Shown: in pieces, positions 8,701 to 16,018 of the stretch
Numbering within the stretch: position 1 is the first letter of the stretch
How the letters are laid out: every line of letters starts with the position of its first letter
NCBI RefSeq assembly: GCF_000955955.1
Contig: NZ_JYJG01000004.1
Span: 62,001-126,000 of the forward strand
Source: Lentzea aerocolonigenes
Lineage (GTDB): Bacteria; Actinomycetota; Actinomycetes; Mycobacteriales; Pseudonocardiaceae
Direction: 5' to 3'
Length of the DNA stretch: 64,000 nt
Notes under the pieces: model-generated
What the model saw: only the letters and a program-made list of their open reading frames with translations
Database searches by the model: none
Told to the model about the DNA's origin: nothing
Translations under genes and position numbers: made by a program

Positions 8701-9641
8701 CCGAGCGGAGCCTTGCCGAGCCTGGTGGCGCTGGGGCCGACCAGCACGGCTGTGCCGCCGGCGCCACGCAGTTGCACGTCACCCTTCGCGGCGGAGGCGA
8801 CGATCGCGTCCGTGCCCGCGGACAGTGCGTGGATCTCGGTCTTGTCCTTGCCGACGACCTGATAACCGAGCACGTTCCGCCCGGTCGGAACCAGCCGGGA
8901 CGGCGCGCCGTCGGTCATGTGCAGCAGCGACTGGCCGCCCTTGGCGTCAACGCTGACCAGCGACGTGCCCCTGACCGCGGCGACCGCCCCGCCGAACGGC
9001 ACCGCGGAGGTGAGCTGACCGGGAGCGGACACCGTCTCGGTGATCTTTGCCTGCTCGGTGTCGACGGTCATCAACTTCGTCGCGTACCCGCGGCTCTCGT
9101 CACCGTCCAATCTGGACAGAACTGCGGTTTCCCCTGAGCCACAACCAGGATTGTGGTACGCCAGCGACACCGGCTGGCCGAGCTTGGTCACCGCGCCGGA
9201 ACCGAGGTCGACGACCGCGGCCAGCGCGCCGCCGTGGAACAGCTGCTCCTTGTTCGCCGCGGCACGAGGTGCGTAGACCACCACCGCGTGCTTGCCGGAA
9301 CCGGTGACGCAGTACTGCCCGATCCACTGGTCGGTGTCGGTGCCCGGCTCGGACAGAGTGGCCGCCGTGCGCCAGGTGTAGCCGGTCGCGGCGTCGGCGA
9401 CGAGCAGGTGCAGTCCGCTCGCGTCGCTGTCGGACGTCACCGCGCGGTCGGTGGAGCCGCGCCACGCGGACGTGAGCTTGGCGTCGCGGTCGGCCTCGCG
9501 GACGCTCGGCTGGATCGGTGCCGGTGCGGCGGGGGTGGTCGGTGGAGCAGGTGGTTTCGCGGGTGCTGCCGGCGTGACGAGCAGCGACAACCCCAATGCC
9601 GCCACCACCGGTATCACCGTCTTTCGGGCGTGCTTGTGCAC
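5799..9641 (-). CDS. Giant secreted protein: propeller-like, transglycosylase-like, golvesin-like and SGNH hydrolase domains
   Basis: 1280 residues. Signal peptide (1-28) and Pro/Ala linker; repeat-rich beta region about 50-400 (YTWRTAATL, VVVYAPR, NPGCGSGET), propeller-like; lysozyme/soluble transglycosylase-like domain about 440-700 with putative catalytic E499 in LGVLAQESNMWQ and the late motif WAYNSGYH; golvesin C-terminal-like beta domain about 820-970 (ALVIDD, GGHFWFAH, KWVSLGVFNFSGTPEV); SGNH esterase domain about 975-1280 with GDSYASGEG (block I Ser), SVGGND (block III) and SLHPN (block V His). It probably acts on peptidoglycan or another wall polymer. GTG start with GGGGAG 7 nt upstream. 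Its paralogue ends 34 bp upstream on the same strand. Fold names beyond SGNH and the Glu motif are by resemblance. Confidence 0.82.
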   Translation of the reverse strand: MHKHARKTVIPVVAALGLSLLVTPAAPAKPPAPPTTPAAPAPIQPSVREADRDAKLTSAWRGSTDRAVTSDSDASGLHLLVADAATGYTWRTAATLSEPGTDTDQWIGQYCVTGSGKHAVVVYAPRAAANKEQLFHGGALAAVVDLGSGAVTKLGQPVSLAYHNPGCGSGETAVLSRLDGDESRGYATKLMTVDTEQAKITETVSAPGQLTSAVPFGGAVAAVRGTSLVSVDAKGGQSLLHMTDGAPSRLVPTGRNVLGYQVVGKDKTEIHALSAGTDAIVASAAKGDVQLRGAGGTAVLVGPSATRLGKAPLGKPLPQGWRAVDAAADAELSTAAQLVVTAASNKNEAAAGAGARSGDDGPQPVSITATAVATGAKLDFVVAPSASGPVQGSAPTPASAPQQSAVTVAADPANETTDPNRTCAIPRNDPRIQTLQPSPRMGEWAVDLAIQGKLTTGRPAGWNGTTIGAYSPQGLFPLRGLSGGGRIPAQIMLGVLAQESNMWQASPHAVDGESGNFHQGGFYGNHGDISYVNFAGADCGYGMAQVTDGMRVGMTKYTYQQQVALTVDYAANIAAGMQILESKWNELAAAGVKVNGGDPKYLENWWFALWAYNSGYHQPGEAGAGGAYGLGWTNNMANPDYPADRGVFLSDSRDDAKTPNHWSYPERVIGWAANRLQRYDYNAKKYDWAFPPAVWPHGVQGARPGLFAFCAPDRNQCDQTKPHVPAQYPQGGPTACQRDDLRCWWHDTTTWADCARDCGVERLSFSGNEPEPTITTPYPARCGRGPGAADQGLPANALVIDDVPVEVGTGCGLKGFSNSGSLSFNFGSRIQNGNQTTYPSKVDFHQVGAGFGGHFWFAHAFNNVADYAAQRVTGTWKLNQSLNQWARVLVHVTDHGAETQQATYTIRVGQADYQKRTIPQGAEQNKWVSLGVFNFSGTPEVSLNNYTDQRMTLQQQGIQDVVYDAVAFAPLPGKPKNIVVSLGDSYASGEGTGAEDNSVYYHETDVHGGTWMQNNCHRSTYSWSRLARLADSQTPIGERADNWNDTSMDHHLLACSGAWTGDVYGNQSVFAGEKGQMEAGFLNRDTTLVTLSVGGNDAKFSPVLEECVLATRCQDNTLAGDTEPLSAAEPKRIDGVMGSVATVIRKIAELAPNATIVLMGYPVFLEPDGATACNTGFTTETRHWLRDMAVHLRDRYVTTVDGLRSEFYKVRFADPIPTFTGKGACGGNPELINRVIISKTPGEDPNRFKRLVSQQSLHPNALGALHYAGVLEQTLRSIGM

Positions 9642-9675
9642 AGGTTTCTCCCCAGTTGAGATGTGCAGGCGCTGC

Positions 9676-12600
9676 CTACTGGAAGTCCCACAAGAAGGTT
9701 TTGCCGTCCTGCCAGCGAGCTGGGGCCCAGCCGAGCTCGGCGGACAGGTTGGACTCCCCGGTGGGGAGGGTGAGCCTCAGGCTCTGCCTCGACCGGTAGT
9801 GCTGGAGGATCTCGATGTCGTCCTGAGCTGTCGGGCTGAACCCTCTGATGACCCAGCGCTGCGCCGTGTCGTCCGCGTTGCAGGCGAGTTCGTGCACGGC
9901 ACCGCCTTCGGTGGGCCGGTCGGGCTCGACCGGTACGAGGCAGAGGCCGCTGGCGGTGTCCTTGATCAGCACCAAGGTGTCGGGGCCGTCGGGGATCTCC
10001 GGTTCGATCTGGTTGATGTACTTGAACGTCCAGTAGCCCTCGGTCCACGCGTTGCACGGACGGCCCTCGACCAAGGCGTTGTCCTTGGGGTTGTTGTCCT
10101 TCAGCATCAGGCAGAACGGGTTGTCGTCCTGTTTGATCTGAGCCTGGAACAGATCCGAACCTCCCCCTGACGTGATCTCCGGCTCCAGCGCGACCGCGTC
10201 GAACGCGACCTGGTTGAAGCCGTCGCTGCCCGCCTTGATCGTGCTCAGGTGGACGGTCGGCGCGTTGAAGAACGGGAAGGTGCCGAGAGTCACCCACCGG
10301 TTGAAGGTGCCGCGCTGGTCGACGGGCACCGTCCGCGGACCGGTGGCGGTGTCGACCACGTAGTCGACCTTCGCGTTCGCCAGGTGGTCGGGGATGTGCA
10401 CCTTCACCTTCGCGAGCCCGTCGATCGCCGGGAACTTCCAGGTCGCGTTGATGGCGAGCTTGCGCCCCTCTTCGGTGTCCGGCCTGGTGTGCCCGTACCA
10501 GAAGTGCGCTCCGTAGCCGCCCCCTGACTGGTGCAGGTCGATCCGCCCGGATGCGTCGTTACCGGACTTGCCGCCGAAGTCGAGTGAGAAGGTCGCACCC
10601 TCGGAGTTCTTCCTGATCTTGCAGGCCTTGACGCTGACCGGCTTGACCGCCTCCTTGACGTCGTCGACGACCATGGCCTGGTCGGAAATGCCGTCGTTGG
10701 TGCAGGCTGCCGGGTAGCTCACCGCGTTGATCGGTTCGGCTCGCTGATCCGTTTTCGCCCAGTCGTAACGCATGTACTCGTGGCCGCACTCGATGCCGCA
10801 CGGGTTGCGCCACACCGAGGCCTCGTGCACCCAGCACTTGAGGTCGGTCTGACCCGCGGTGTTGGTGTGAGCGCACGGACCCGCGGGCTCGTCGCGCACC
10901 TCGGGTGCGGTCGGCGTGATCTTCGTGTTGGGCTGGCACTGGTTCGACGCGGTGCAGAACTGGTTCGCCGGTGGCCACGCGAGTCGCTTGTTGGCGTTGG
11001 GAGTGCCGGGAGCGTTCGGGTTCTGGGGGTTGTCCGTCCCACCCCACCAGGCCGCGCGGAAGAACGCGATCTCCTGACCGGGTCCTTCGTAGCCGCTGGG
11101 CGGGTAGGCGGCGAACCCGAACACCTTCTCCGGGTAGGGCCACTTCTGCGGCTTGGCGAAGTCGTGCGGGTCCAGCCCGAACGGCTGCCTCGCCGGGTAG
11201 CGGGGATTGGCCGGGTTGTTCAGCCAGCCGAGCCCCCACGCGCCGTTCGCGCCGGATTCACCTTGCCGGTGGAATCCGGAGTTGTACGCCCACACCGTGT
11301 AGAACCAGTTCTCGATGCGCGCCGGGTTGTTGTCGTTCAGGCGCATTCCGGCCGCCTGCAGCTCGTTCCACTTGATCTCGAGCAGCTGCAGTCCTGCCGC
11401 GACGTTCGCGGCGTAGTCCGTGCCGATGGCGTACTGCCGCGCCTCGGACAACGGCGGGTCGTTCGGCTTGTCCGGCTTGGGCTTGCCCGGCAGGCGCATG
11501 CCGTCGGTCATCTGCGACGGGCCGTAGCCGCAGTCCGCCTTGTCCCACCGGATGTCCCAGTCGTCACCGGTGATCGGGTTGCCGTTGGCGTCCTTGTTGT
11601 AGATGTCGGTGCCGTAGTAGTTGCCCACCAACGGGTTTCCGAACTGACCCGCGATGGTGCGCCGGTCGGCCTGCCACAGATTCGACTCCTGACCGAGCAC
11701 GCCGAGCAGGATCTGCGCGGGAACCTGGCCACCACCGGTCAGCCCAGCGCGCGGGAACATGAGCTGTTCCTGTGGTGTGTAGGCGAACGAGATGCCGTTG
11801 TTGTTCCAGTTCGGTTCCCGCCGCACGTCGAGGTGGCCGCTCACGGCCATGTCGGCGGCCCACTCCACCTGCTTGGGCTTCGGCTGGTAGACCTGCACAC
11901 CGGGATCGTTGCGCGGCACCGAACACACCCGGTTCGGGTCGACGGTCTCGTCCCAGCGCGGCGTCAGCGTGGCAGCGGGGTCGACGACGAAGCCGACGTC
12001 CTTGCCACTGCGCAGGTTCTTCGTCCTGATCCGGAGCTGGTCCGCGGCGGACTTGGCCTCCCAGATCTGCGGACGCTTCGTCTCGACCGCGGTGATCGCG
12101 GCATCGCCACTGGTCGACACCTCCGAGCCGGCCGGCACGTCGAGCTTGCGGACCGGTGCCGGCAGCGACTCGACCTTGGTCGTGGCGCCGGTGATGAACA
12201 CCTTGCCGCCCAGACCGCGCGCCAGTGCCACCTCGCCCGATGGCCCGGTGGCGAGCGTCGTCGCCGCGGTCGCGGGATCGGCTGTGGAGGACACCACGGC
12301 ACGACGAACCCGGTCTTGGCCGTTGTCGGCGTCGACGTAGACGACCCCACCGTCCGCGTCGGCCCTGAGCTGGCGAGGCACCCCGCCGGTGTTCTGCACG
12401 ACCCGGCGCTTGGAGCCGTCGTGGTTCACGCGCAGCACGCCGGCCGAGTCGGCCACCACGAAACCCCCGTCGACCGGAGTCGCGGAGGTGACCTGGGTCT
12501 TCAGCTCGGTCCGCTGGCCGAGCGCGTTCGACGTCGTGTCCAGCAACGTGACACCGGTCTTGCCGAGGTCGATGTCACCTTCCTGGGTGAGCGCGGCGGT

Positions 12601-13083
12601 CTCGCCAGCACCACAGCCGGGGTTGAAGTACGCCAGGCTGGTCCGGATCGGCAACCTGGTCACGGCGCCGCTCGTCAGGTCGACCACCGCGGTGAAGCCA
12701 CCGCGAGTGGCGAGCTGCTCGTCGTTCGTGAACGTCCTCGGCGCGTAGACCACGACCGCCTTGCGACCTGACCCGGTCACACACGCGTTGCCGATCCACT
12801 GGTCGGTCTGCACGCCCGGCACGGACAGCGTGGCCGCGGTGCGCCACGTGTAGCCGGTCTTCGCCTCCGCGACCAGCAGCCGCAGACCGTCCTGGTCACC
12901 GCTGGTGGTCCACAGCCGGTCGCCTGATTCCTGCCAGCCCCTGCCCAGCAGCTCGTCGCGCTGTGCGGGCGCCACGCTGGACGACTCCCGCGGTGCCTGC
13001 TCGACCGCGTTCGCGGACGGCGCTGGCAGCACAGCCATCACGGTCAGCGCGCACAGCGCTGACCGCCCCCATTTCCTTCTCAC
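9676..13083 (-). CDS. Giant secreted protein: propeller-like, transglycosylase-like and golvesin-like domains with ricin-type C-terminus
   Basis: 1135 residues, a paralogue of the downstream gene. They share YTWRTAATL, the NPGCGxGET box, LGVLGQESNLWQ with putative catalytic E466, WAYNSGFH, and a golvesin-like domain (AMVVDDV, GAHFWYGH, NRWVTLGTFPFF). Instead of an SGNH module, the last roughly 150 residues look like a ricin-type beta-trefoil (NPFCLMLKDN, GLCLVPVEP, AQRWVIRG, SLRLTL). The ATG at 13119 would put a non-signal extension in front; GTG at 13083 has GAGGGGG upstream and directly precedes a good signal peptide (RSALCALTVMAVLPAPSANA). First gene of the secreted-protein operon. The lectin end suggests glycan binding in place of esterase activity. 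Confidence 0.82.
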   Translation of the reverse strand: MRRKWGRSALCALTVMAVLPAPSANAVEQAPRESSSVAPAQRDELLGRGWQESGDRLWTTSGDQDGLRLLVAEAKTGYTWRTAATLSVPGVQTDQWIGNACVTGSGRKAVVVYAPRTFTNDEQLATRGGFTAVVDLTSGAVTRLPIRTSLAYFNPGCGAGETAALTQEGDIDLGKTGVTLLDTTSNALGQRTELKTQVTSATPVDGGFVVADSAGVLRVNHDGSKRRVVQNTGGVPRQLRADADGGVVYVDADNGQDRVRRAVVSSTADPATAATTLATGPSGEVALARGLGGKVFITGATTKVESLPAPVRKLDVPAGSEVSTSGDAAITAVETKRPQIWEAKSAADQLRIRTKNLRSGKDVGFVVDPAATLTPRWDETVDPNRVCSVPRNDPGVQVYQPKPKQVEWAADMAVSGHLDVRREPNWNNNGISFAYTPQEQLMFPRAGLTGGGQVPAQILLGVLGQESNLWQADRRTIAGQFGNPLVGNYYGTDIYNKDANGNPITGDDWDIRWDKADCGYGPSQMTDGMRLPGKPKPDKPNDPPLSEARQYAIGTDYAANVAAGLQLLEIKWNELQAAGMRLNDNNPARIENWFYTVWAYNSGFHRQGESGANGAWGLGWLNNPANPRYPARQPFGLDPHDFAKPQKWPYPEKVFGFAAYPPSGYEGPGQEIAFFRAAWWGGTDNPQNPNAPGTPNANKRLAWPPANQFCTASNQCQPNTKITPTAPEVRDEPAGPCAHTNTAGQTDLKCWVHEASVWRNPCGIECGHEYMRYDWAKTDQRAEPINAVSYPAACTNDGISDQAMVVDDVKEAVKPVSVKACKIRKNSEGATFSLDFGGKSGNDASGRIDLHQSGGGYGAHFWYGHTRPDTEEGRKLAINATWKFPAIDGLAKVKVHIPDHLANAKVDYVVDTATGPRTVPVDQRGTFNRWVTLGTFPFFNAPTVHLSTIKAGSDGFNQVAFDAVALEPEITSGGGSDLFQAQIKQDDNPFCLMLKDNNPKDNALVEGRPCNAWTEGYWTFKYINQIEPEIPDGPDTLVLIKDTASGLCLVPVEPDRPTEGGAVHELACNADDTAQRWVIRGFSPTAQDDIEILQHYRSRQSLRLTLPTGESNLSAELGWAPARWQDGKTFLWDFQ

Positions 13084-13197
13084 TCCCCAGCCCCCTCTTT
13101 CACCGGAGCGGACGATCACCCCGGGAGAAGACTGGCTGCGAAGCGTTGCAGAAAGATTGACGCGCTGGTCAGGTACTAGAACCCGGTCCCAGAGGCT

Positions 13198-13833
13198 CTA
13201 GCCGACGACGCGCATGAGGTGCGCGGACGTGTGCGGCTGCCTCGGCTGCCCCACCATGGCCCGCTCCTCGACGTACGCCAGGTCGCCGTTGTTGACGATG
13301 CCGTACAGCCGATGGGAGGACGTGACGTCCTTGGCGGTGGCCGTGCGGATGACCGCGTCGGTCTCGAACTCCCACGCGGTCTGCTTGATCGGCTTGCCGT
13401 AGTACATCTCGACGACGCCGGTGTTGTGCGTGAGCAGCACCTCGATGGTGTCGTCGGGCTGCGGCCGCCAGAACCCCGACTCGCGCGCGGCCGGGCGGAT
13501 GACCTCGCCGGCCTCGTTGAGCAGCCACGACCGCGCCTCGTAGATCAGGAACGGCCGACCGTCGTGCGCGAAGGTGATCTGCTGGCCGAACCTGAACGGC
13601 CCGTCGATCGTCGGGTAGACGACCTCGCCCTCACCGCGCCACACGCCGACCAGCGGGAGGACCGCGAGGAGGGCGTCGTTGAGGTTCGCGCCTTCCCGCA
13701 GGTTCGCCGTGTCGCCCGGGATGGGCATGTCGGTGAACTGGGGGAGGTTGCGGGCGCGCGTGGCGGCGGCTCGCTCTTCTGCCAGGCGGATGGCCTCGTC
13801 GCCGCTGCCCGGGATGGGGGTGCCTGCGGTCAT
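13198..13833 (-). CDS. Nitrobindin / heme-binding FABP-like protein (DUF1794)
   Basis: 211 residues. The beta-barrel signature VGVWRGEGEV (GxWxGxG) near residue 75 and the conserved end with a His four residues before RVV (SAHLMRVVG) identify the actinobacterial FABP-like/nitrobindin family, which binds ferric heme and in studied members reacts with NO or peroxynitrite. The chosen start MTAGTPIP overlaps the stop of a 32-codon membrane ORF (ATGA at 13830-13833); the much longer upstream extension is not protein-like. Corresponds by position to Rv0813c. Confidence 0.87.
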   Translation of the reverse strand: MTAGTPIPGSGDEAIRLAEERAAATRARNLPQFTDMPIPGDTANLREGANLNDALLAVLPLVGVWRGEGEVVYPTIDGPFRFGQQITFAHDGRPFLIYEARSWLLNEAGEVIRPAARESGFWRPQPDDTIEVLLTHNTGVVEMYYGKPIKQTAWEFETDAVIRTATAKDVTSSHRLYGIVNNGDLAYVEERAMVGQPRQPHTSAHLMRVVG

Positions 13834-13928
13834 CGCTGGTCGGAGTAGAGGCGGTACACGACGTAGCCCGCGAACCACATGACTGCGATGGTCACTAGCA
13901 CCAGGAGTCCGGTGAAGATGTGTTCCAC
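13830..13928 (-). CDS. 32-residue single-span membrane microprotein coupled to nitrobindin gene
   Basis: A GTG start at 13928 opens a 32-codon frame: VEHIFTGLLVLVTIAVMWFA, then a short tail GYVVYRLYSDQR. That is one hydrophobic helix followed by a basic/aromatic end. Its TGA overlaps the nitrobindin ATG by four bases, an arrangement hard to explain by chance and typical of coupled actinobacterial genes. No strong Shine-Dalgarno is visible (AGGGAGAG lies about 15 nt upstream). I do not recognise a family. Function unknown; it could anchor or modulate the downstream product. Confidence 0.55.
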   Translation of the reverse strand: MEHIFTGLLVLVTIAVMWFAGYVVYRLYSDQR

Positions 13929-14110
13929 GTTGGGGAGGATATCTCTCCCTGGTTGACGTGCAGGGTTGTGGTGGCGGAGGACACCGCCCACGCCCGCTCC
14001 GGATGGGTCGTGCGGCAGTGGGCTTGCGGTGGTCGGCTTGCGGTGACCCGGCTCGTATGTGACCGCACACCGCGAAAGCAGCACCCGACAAGCCGCCCAG
14101 AAACAAGCAG

Positions 14111-14143
14111 AAGGCCCCGGCGGAGCATCTCCGCCGAGGCCTT
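14111..14143 (-). terminator. Intrinsic terminator after sseC operon
   Basis: Inverted repeat with 15-bp arms (14111-14125 and 14129-14143, one G-T type mismatch) and a 3-nt loop, 20 bp past the sseC stop in the direction of transcription. The minus strand then runs CTGCTTGTTT, a moderate T tract. It separates the sulfur operon from the nitrobindin pair downstream. Confidence 0.7.
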
Positions 14144-14162
14144 CGCCATACCCGATCAAGCG

Positions 14163-14462
14163 TCAGGCAACAGCGATCTGCACGTCGTGAATCCCAGGCC
14201 CGGAAGCCGAGACATCAGCCTGCCCGTTCCCAGACCGGTGCAGAGCGCGGACGGTCCAGCTGCCCGGCGCGGCGAAGAAGCGGAAGTCGCCCTCCGGGGA
14301 GGAGACGACCTCGGCGGTGAACTCGCCGGTCGAGTCGAGCAGGCGGACGTAGGCGCCACCGACGGGAGACCCGTCCGCGACGACCTTGCCCTGCAGGACG
14401 GTTTCGGTGGTCGTGGCTTCGATCGTGCCGCCCTGGACGGGCGCGCCGCATGAGTCGGACAT
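14163..14462 (-). CDS. sseC: DUF1416 / SseC family protein
   Basis: 99 residues starting MSDSCGAPVQGG, with the transthyretin-like pattern VLQGKVVADGSPVGGAYVRL and FTAEVVSSPEGDFRFFAAPG typical of DUF1416. In mycobacteria the same small protein (SseC) is encoded immediately after the thiosulfate sulfurtransferase CysA, exactly as here (5 bp gap). The AAGGAGG used for its translation lies inside the last codons of cysA. Role inferred: sulfur transfer or metabolism partner; the biochemical activity is not known to me. Confidence 0.85.
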   Translation of the reverse strand: MSDSCGAPVQGGTIEATTTETVLQGKVVADGSPVGGAYVRLLDSTGEFTAEVVSSPEGDFRFFAAPGSWTVRALHRSGNGQADVSASGPGIHDVQIAVA

Positions 14463-14467
14463 GAGAA

Positions 14468-15313
14468 TCAGGCCTCCTTGCCGGAACCGAGTTCGATCGG
14501 CACGCCGACGAGCGAGCCGTACTCCGTCCAAGAACCGTCGTAGTTCTTGACGTCTTCGTGGCCGAGCAGCTCGCGCAGGGCGAACCAGGTGTGCGAGGAG
14601 CGCTCGCCGATGCGGCAGTAGGCGATGGTCTTGCGGCTGCCGTCGAAGCCCGCCTCCGCGTAGATCTCGCGGAGCTCGTCGTCGGACTTGAAGGTGCCGT
14701 CCTCGTTGGCGGCCTTCGACCACGGCACGTTCACGGCCGACGGGATGTGGCCGGCGCGCTGGGCCTGCTCCTGCGGGAGGTGGGCCGGGGCGAGGAGCTT
14801 GCCGGAGAACTCGTCGGGGGAACGCACGTCGACGAGGTTCTTGTTGCCGATGGCGTCGACGACCTCGTCGCGGAAGGCGCGGATCGAGAGGTCCTGCTCC
14901 TGCGCCTTGTACGAGGTCGCGGGACGGGTGACCTCGTCCTTGTCCAGGGGACGGCCGTCGAGCTCCCACTTCTTGCGGCCGCCGTCCAGGAGCTTGACGT
15001 TGGTGTGGCCGTAGAGCTTGAAGTACCAGTAGGCGTAGGCGGCGAACCAGTTGTTGTTGCCGCCGTAGAGGATCACCTGGTCGTCGTTGGAGATGCCCTT
15101 GGCCGAGAGCAGCTTCTCGAAGCCCTCGCGGTCCACGAAGTCGCGGCGGATCGGGTCCTGGAGTTCGGTCTTCCAGTCGATGCGTACGGCGCCGGGGATG
15201 TGGCCGCCTTCGTACGCGGTGGTGTCCTCGTCGACCTCCGCGAACACGACGCCGGGCGTCTGGAGGTTCTCCTCGGACCAGGCGGCCGAGACCAGCACGT
15301 TCTCACGGCTCAT
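14468..15313 (-). CDS. cysA: Thiosulfate sulfurtransferase (tandem rhodanese, CysA/SseA type)
   Basis: 281 residues with two rhodanese domains. The N-terminal inactive one contains the CH2A-like stretch GGHIPGAVRIDW and an active-site position occupied by GGNNNWFA. The C-terminal active domain has DVRSPDEF and the catalytic loop YCRIGERSSHTWF with nucleophile C233. It transfers sulfane sulfur from thiosulfate to cyanide or thiols. Gene order leader ORF, DUF4395, cysA, sseC is that of an actinobacterial sulfur operon. CysA here means the mycobacterial sulfurtransferase, not the sulfate-transport ATPase of the same name. Confidence 0.92.
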   Translation of the reverse strand: MSRENVLVSAAWSEENLQTPGVVFAEVDEDTTAYEGGHIPGAVRIDWKTELQDPIRRDFVDREGFEKLLSAKGISNDDQVILYGGNNNWFAAYAYWYFKLYGHTNVKLLDGGRKKWELDGRPLDKDEVTRPATSYKAQEQDLSIRAFRDEVVDAIGNKNLVDVRSPDEFSGKLLAPAHLPQEQAQRAGHIPSAVNVPWSKAANEDGTFKSDDELREIYAEAGFDGSRKTIAYCRIGERSSHTWFALRELLGHEDVKNYDGSWTEYGSLVGVPIELGSGKEA

Positions 15314-15344
15314 GGGACGTTGCTCCTGTTGGTAGTGCGTGGGC

Positions 15345-15788
15345 TTATTGCGATTGCGGACGTGCGAGGGCGGGTGCGTACCGGCGCAGCAGCAGGTACA
15401 TCTCGCACCCGAGGCACAGGCCCAGCGCGGCGTTGAGCAGCGCTGCCACCAGTGCGAGGGCTGTGGCCACCATGCCGAGCGTGGTCAGACCCGTGGCATA
15501 GCCGAGGGTTCCGATCAACGCGAACACGAATCCGACGCCCTGGGCGAAGCGGAGCGGTGCGGCCTCTTCGCGTTCGGTGGTCGGGGTGATCCGTGGCTGG
15601 ATCGCGTAGCGGTAGACGTGGCCCCACGGGTTGAGCTTCAGCGAGATGAACGCGCACATCGCGAACAACACCGTCTGCGCGGCGAGGAGCCGCCACCAGC
15701 CGGTGAGGAGCACGACGGCCAGGATGACGGTGGTCATCCAGGCGGAGAAGCGCGGTCCGCGCGGGTCTACTGGGGCATCTTTGGGCAC
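15345..15788 (-). CDS. DUF4395 integral membrane protein
   Basis: 147 residues with about four membrane spans. The DUF4395 features are NPRGP-like DPRGPRFSAW at the start, then the C-terminal GLCLGCEMYLLLRR, a conserved CxGC pair at a membrane border. GTG start with GGAGG 5 nt upstream. It sits between the predicted cysteine leader peptide and cysA. Family members often neighbour thioredoxins and sulfurtransferases, so a redox or sulfur-compound transport role is plausible, but no activity is established. Confidence 0.82.
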   Translation of the reverse strand: MPKDAPVDPRGPRFSAWMTTVILAVVLLTGWWRLLAAQTVLFAMCAFISLKLNPWGHVYRYAIQPRITPTTEREEAAPLRFAQGVGFVFALIGTLGYATGLTTLGMVATALALVAALLNAALGLCLGCEMYLLLRRYAPALARPQSQ

Positions 15789-15861
15789 GACGACCTCCGG
15801 ACATTCGGACGAGGAGAAATTCAGTCCGTCAGAGGTAGCTGCTGGGCGTCAAGCGGCCCAA

Positions 15862-15939
15862 TCAGCTCGTCGTGCGACACAGGCTGCTGCGCACGCGGCA
15901 CAGGTCAACCGCGCGTCGCTTCGTGAGCAGCATGGTCAT
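15862..15939 (-). CDS. Putative cysteine-containing leader peptide (leaderless uORF)
   Basis: 25 codons: MTMLLTKRRAVDLCRVRSSL then CRTTS. The RR-x-VDLCRV-x-S-x-LCR pattern matches the small actinobacterial proteins annotated as putative leader peptide in front of cysteine/sulfur genes. Two Cys codons (C14, C21) provide a sensor. The A of the ATG lies 7 nt after a TANNNT hexamer (15947-15952), so the mRNA probably starts at the start codon. The stop is 73 nt before DUF4395. In that gap a CGGAC/GTCCG stem can form. In mycobacteria comparable Cys uORFs attenuate sulfur operons according to cysteine supply; the same function is inferred here. Confidence 0.68.
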   Translation of the reverse strand: MTMLLTKRRAVDLCRVRSSLCRTTS

Positions 15940-15946
15940 GCCAGCG

Positions 15947-15952
15947 AGGGTA
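15947..15952 (-). promoter_or_regulatory. -10 element for leaderless sulfur operon transcript
   Basis: The hexamer TACCCT on the minus strand fits TANNNT and ends 7 nt before the first base of the leader ATG at 15939, the spacing expected when transcription begins at the A of ATG. No convincing -35 hexamer is visible. Confidence 0.5.
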
Positions 15953-16018
15953 GCCCTCAATCCCTCGGTCCGGGAGGTATGTCCATCTGGTGGAACAACC
16001 CAGGTTCACTCGACCGGA

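Noticed and set aside
6957..9137. 726-codon plus-strand ORF (and the similar one at 10780-12771) opposite the giant secreted proteins
   Set aside because: Composition is typical of an antisense high-GC frame; the minus strand has signal peptides, catalytic motifs and paralogy.
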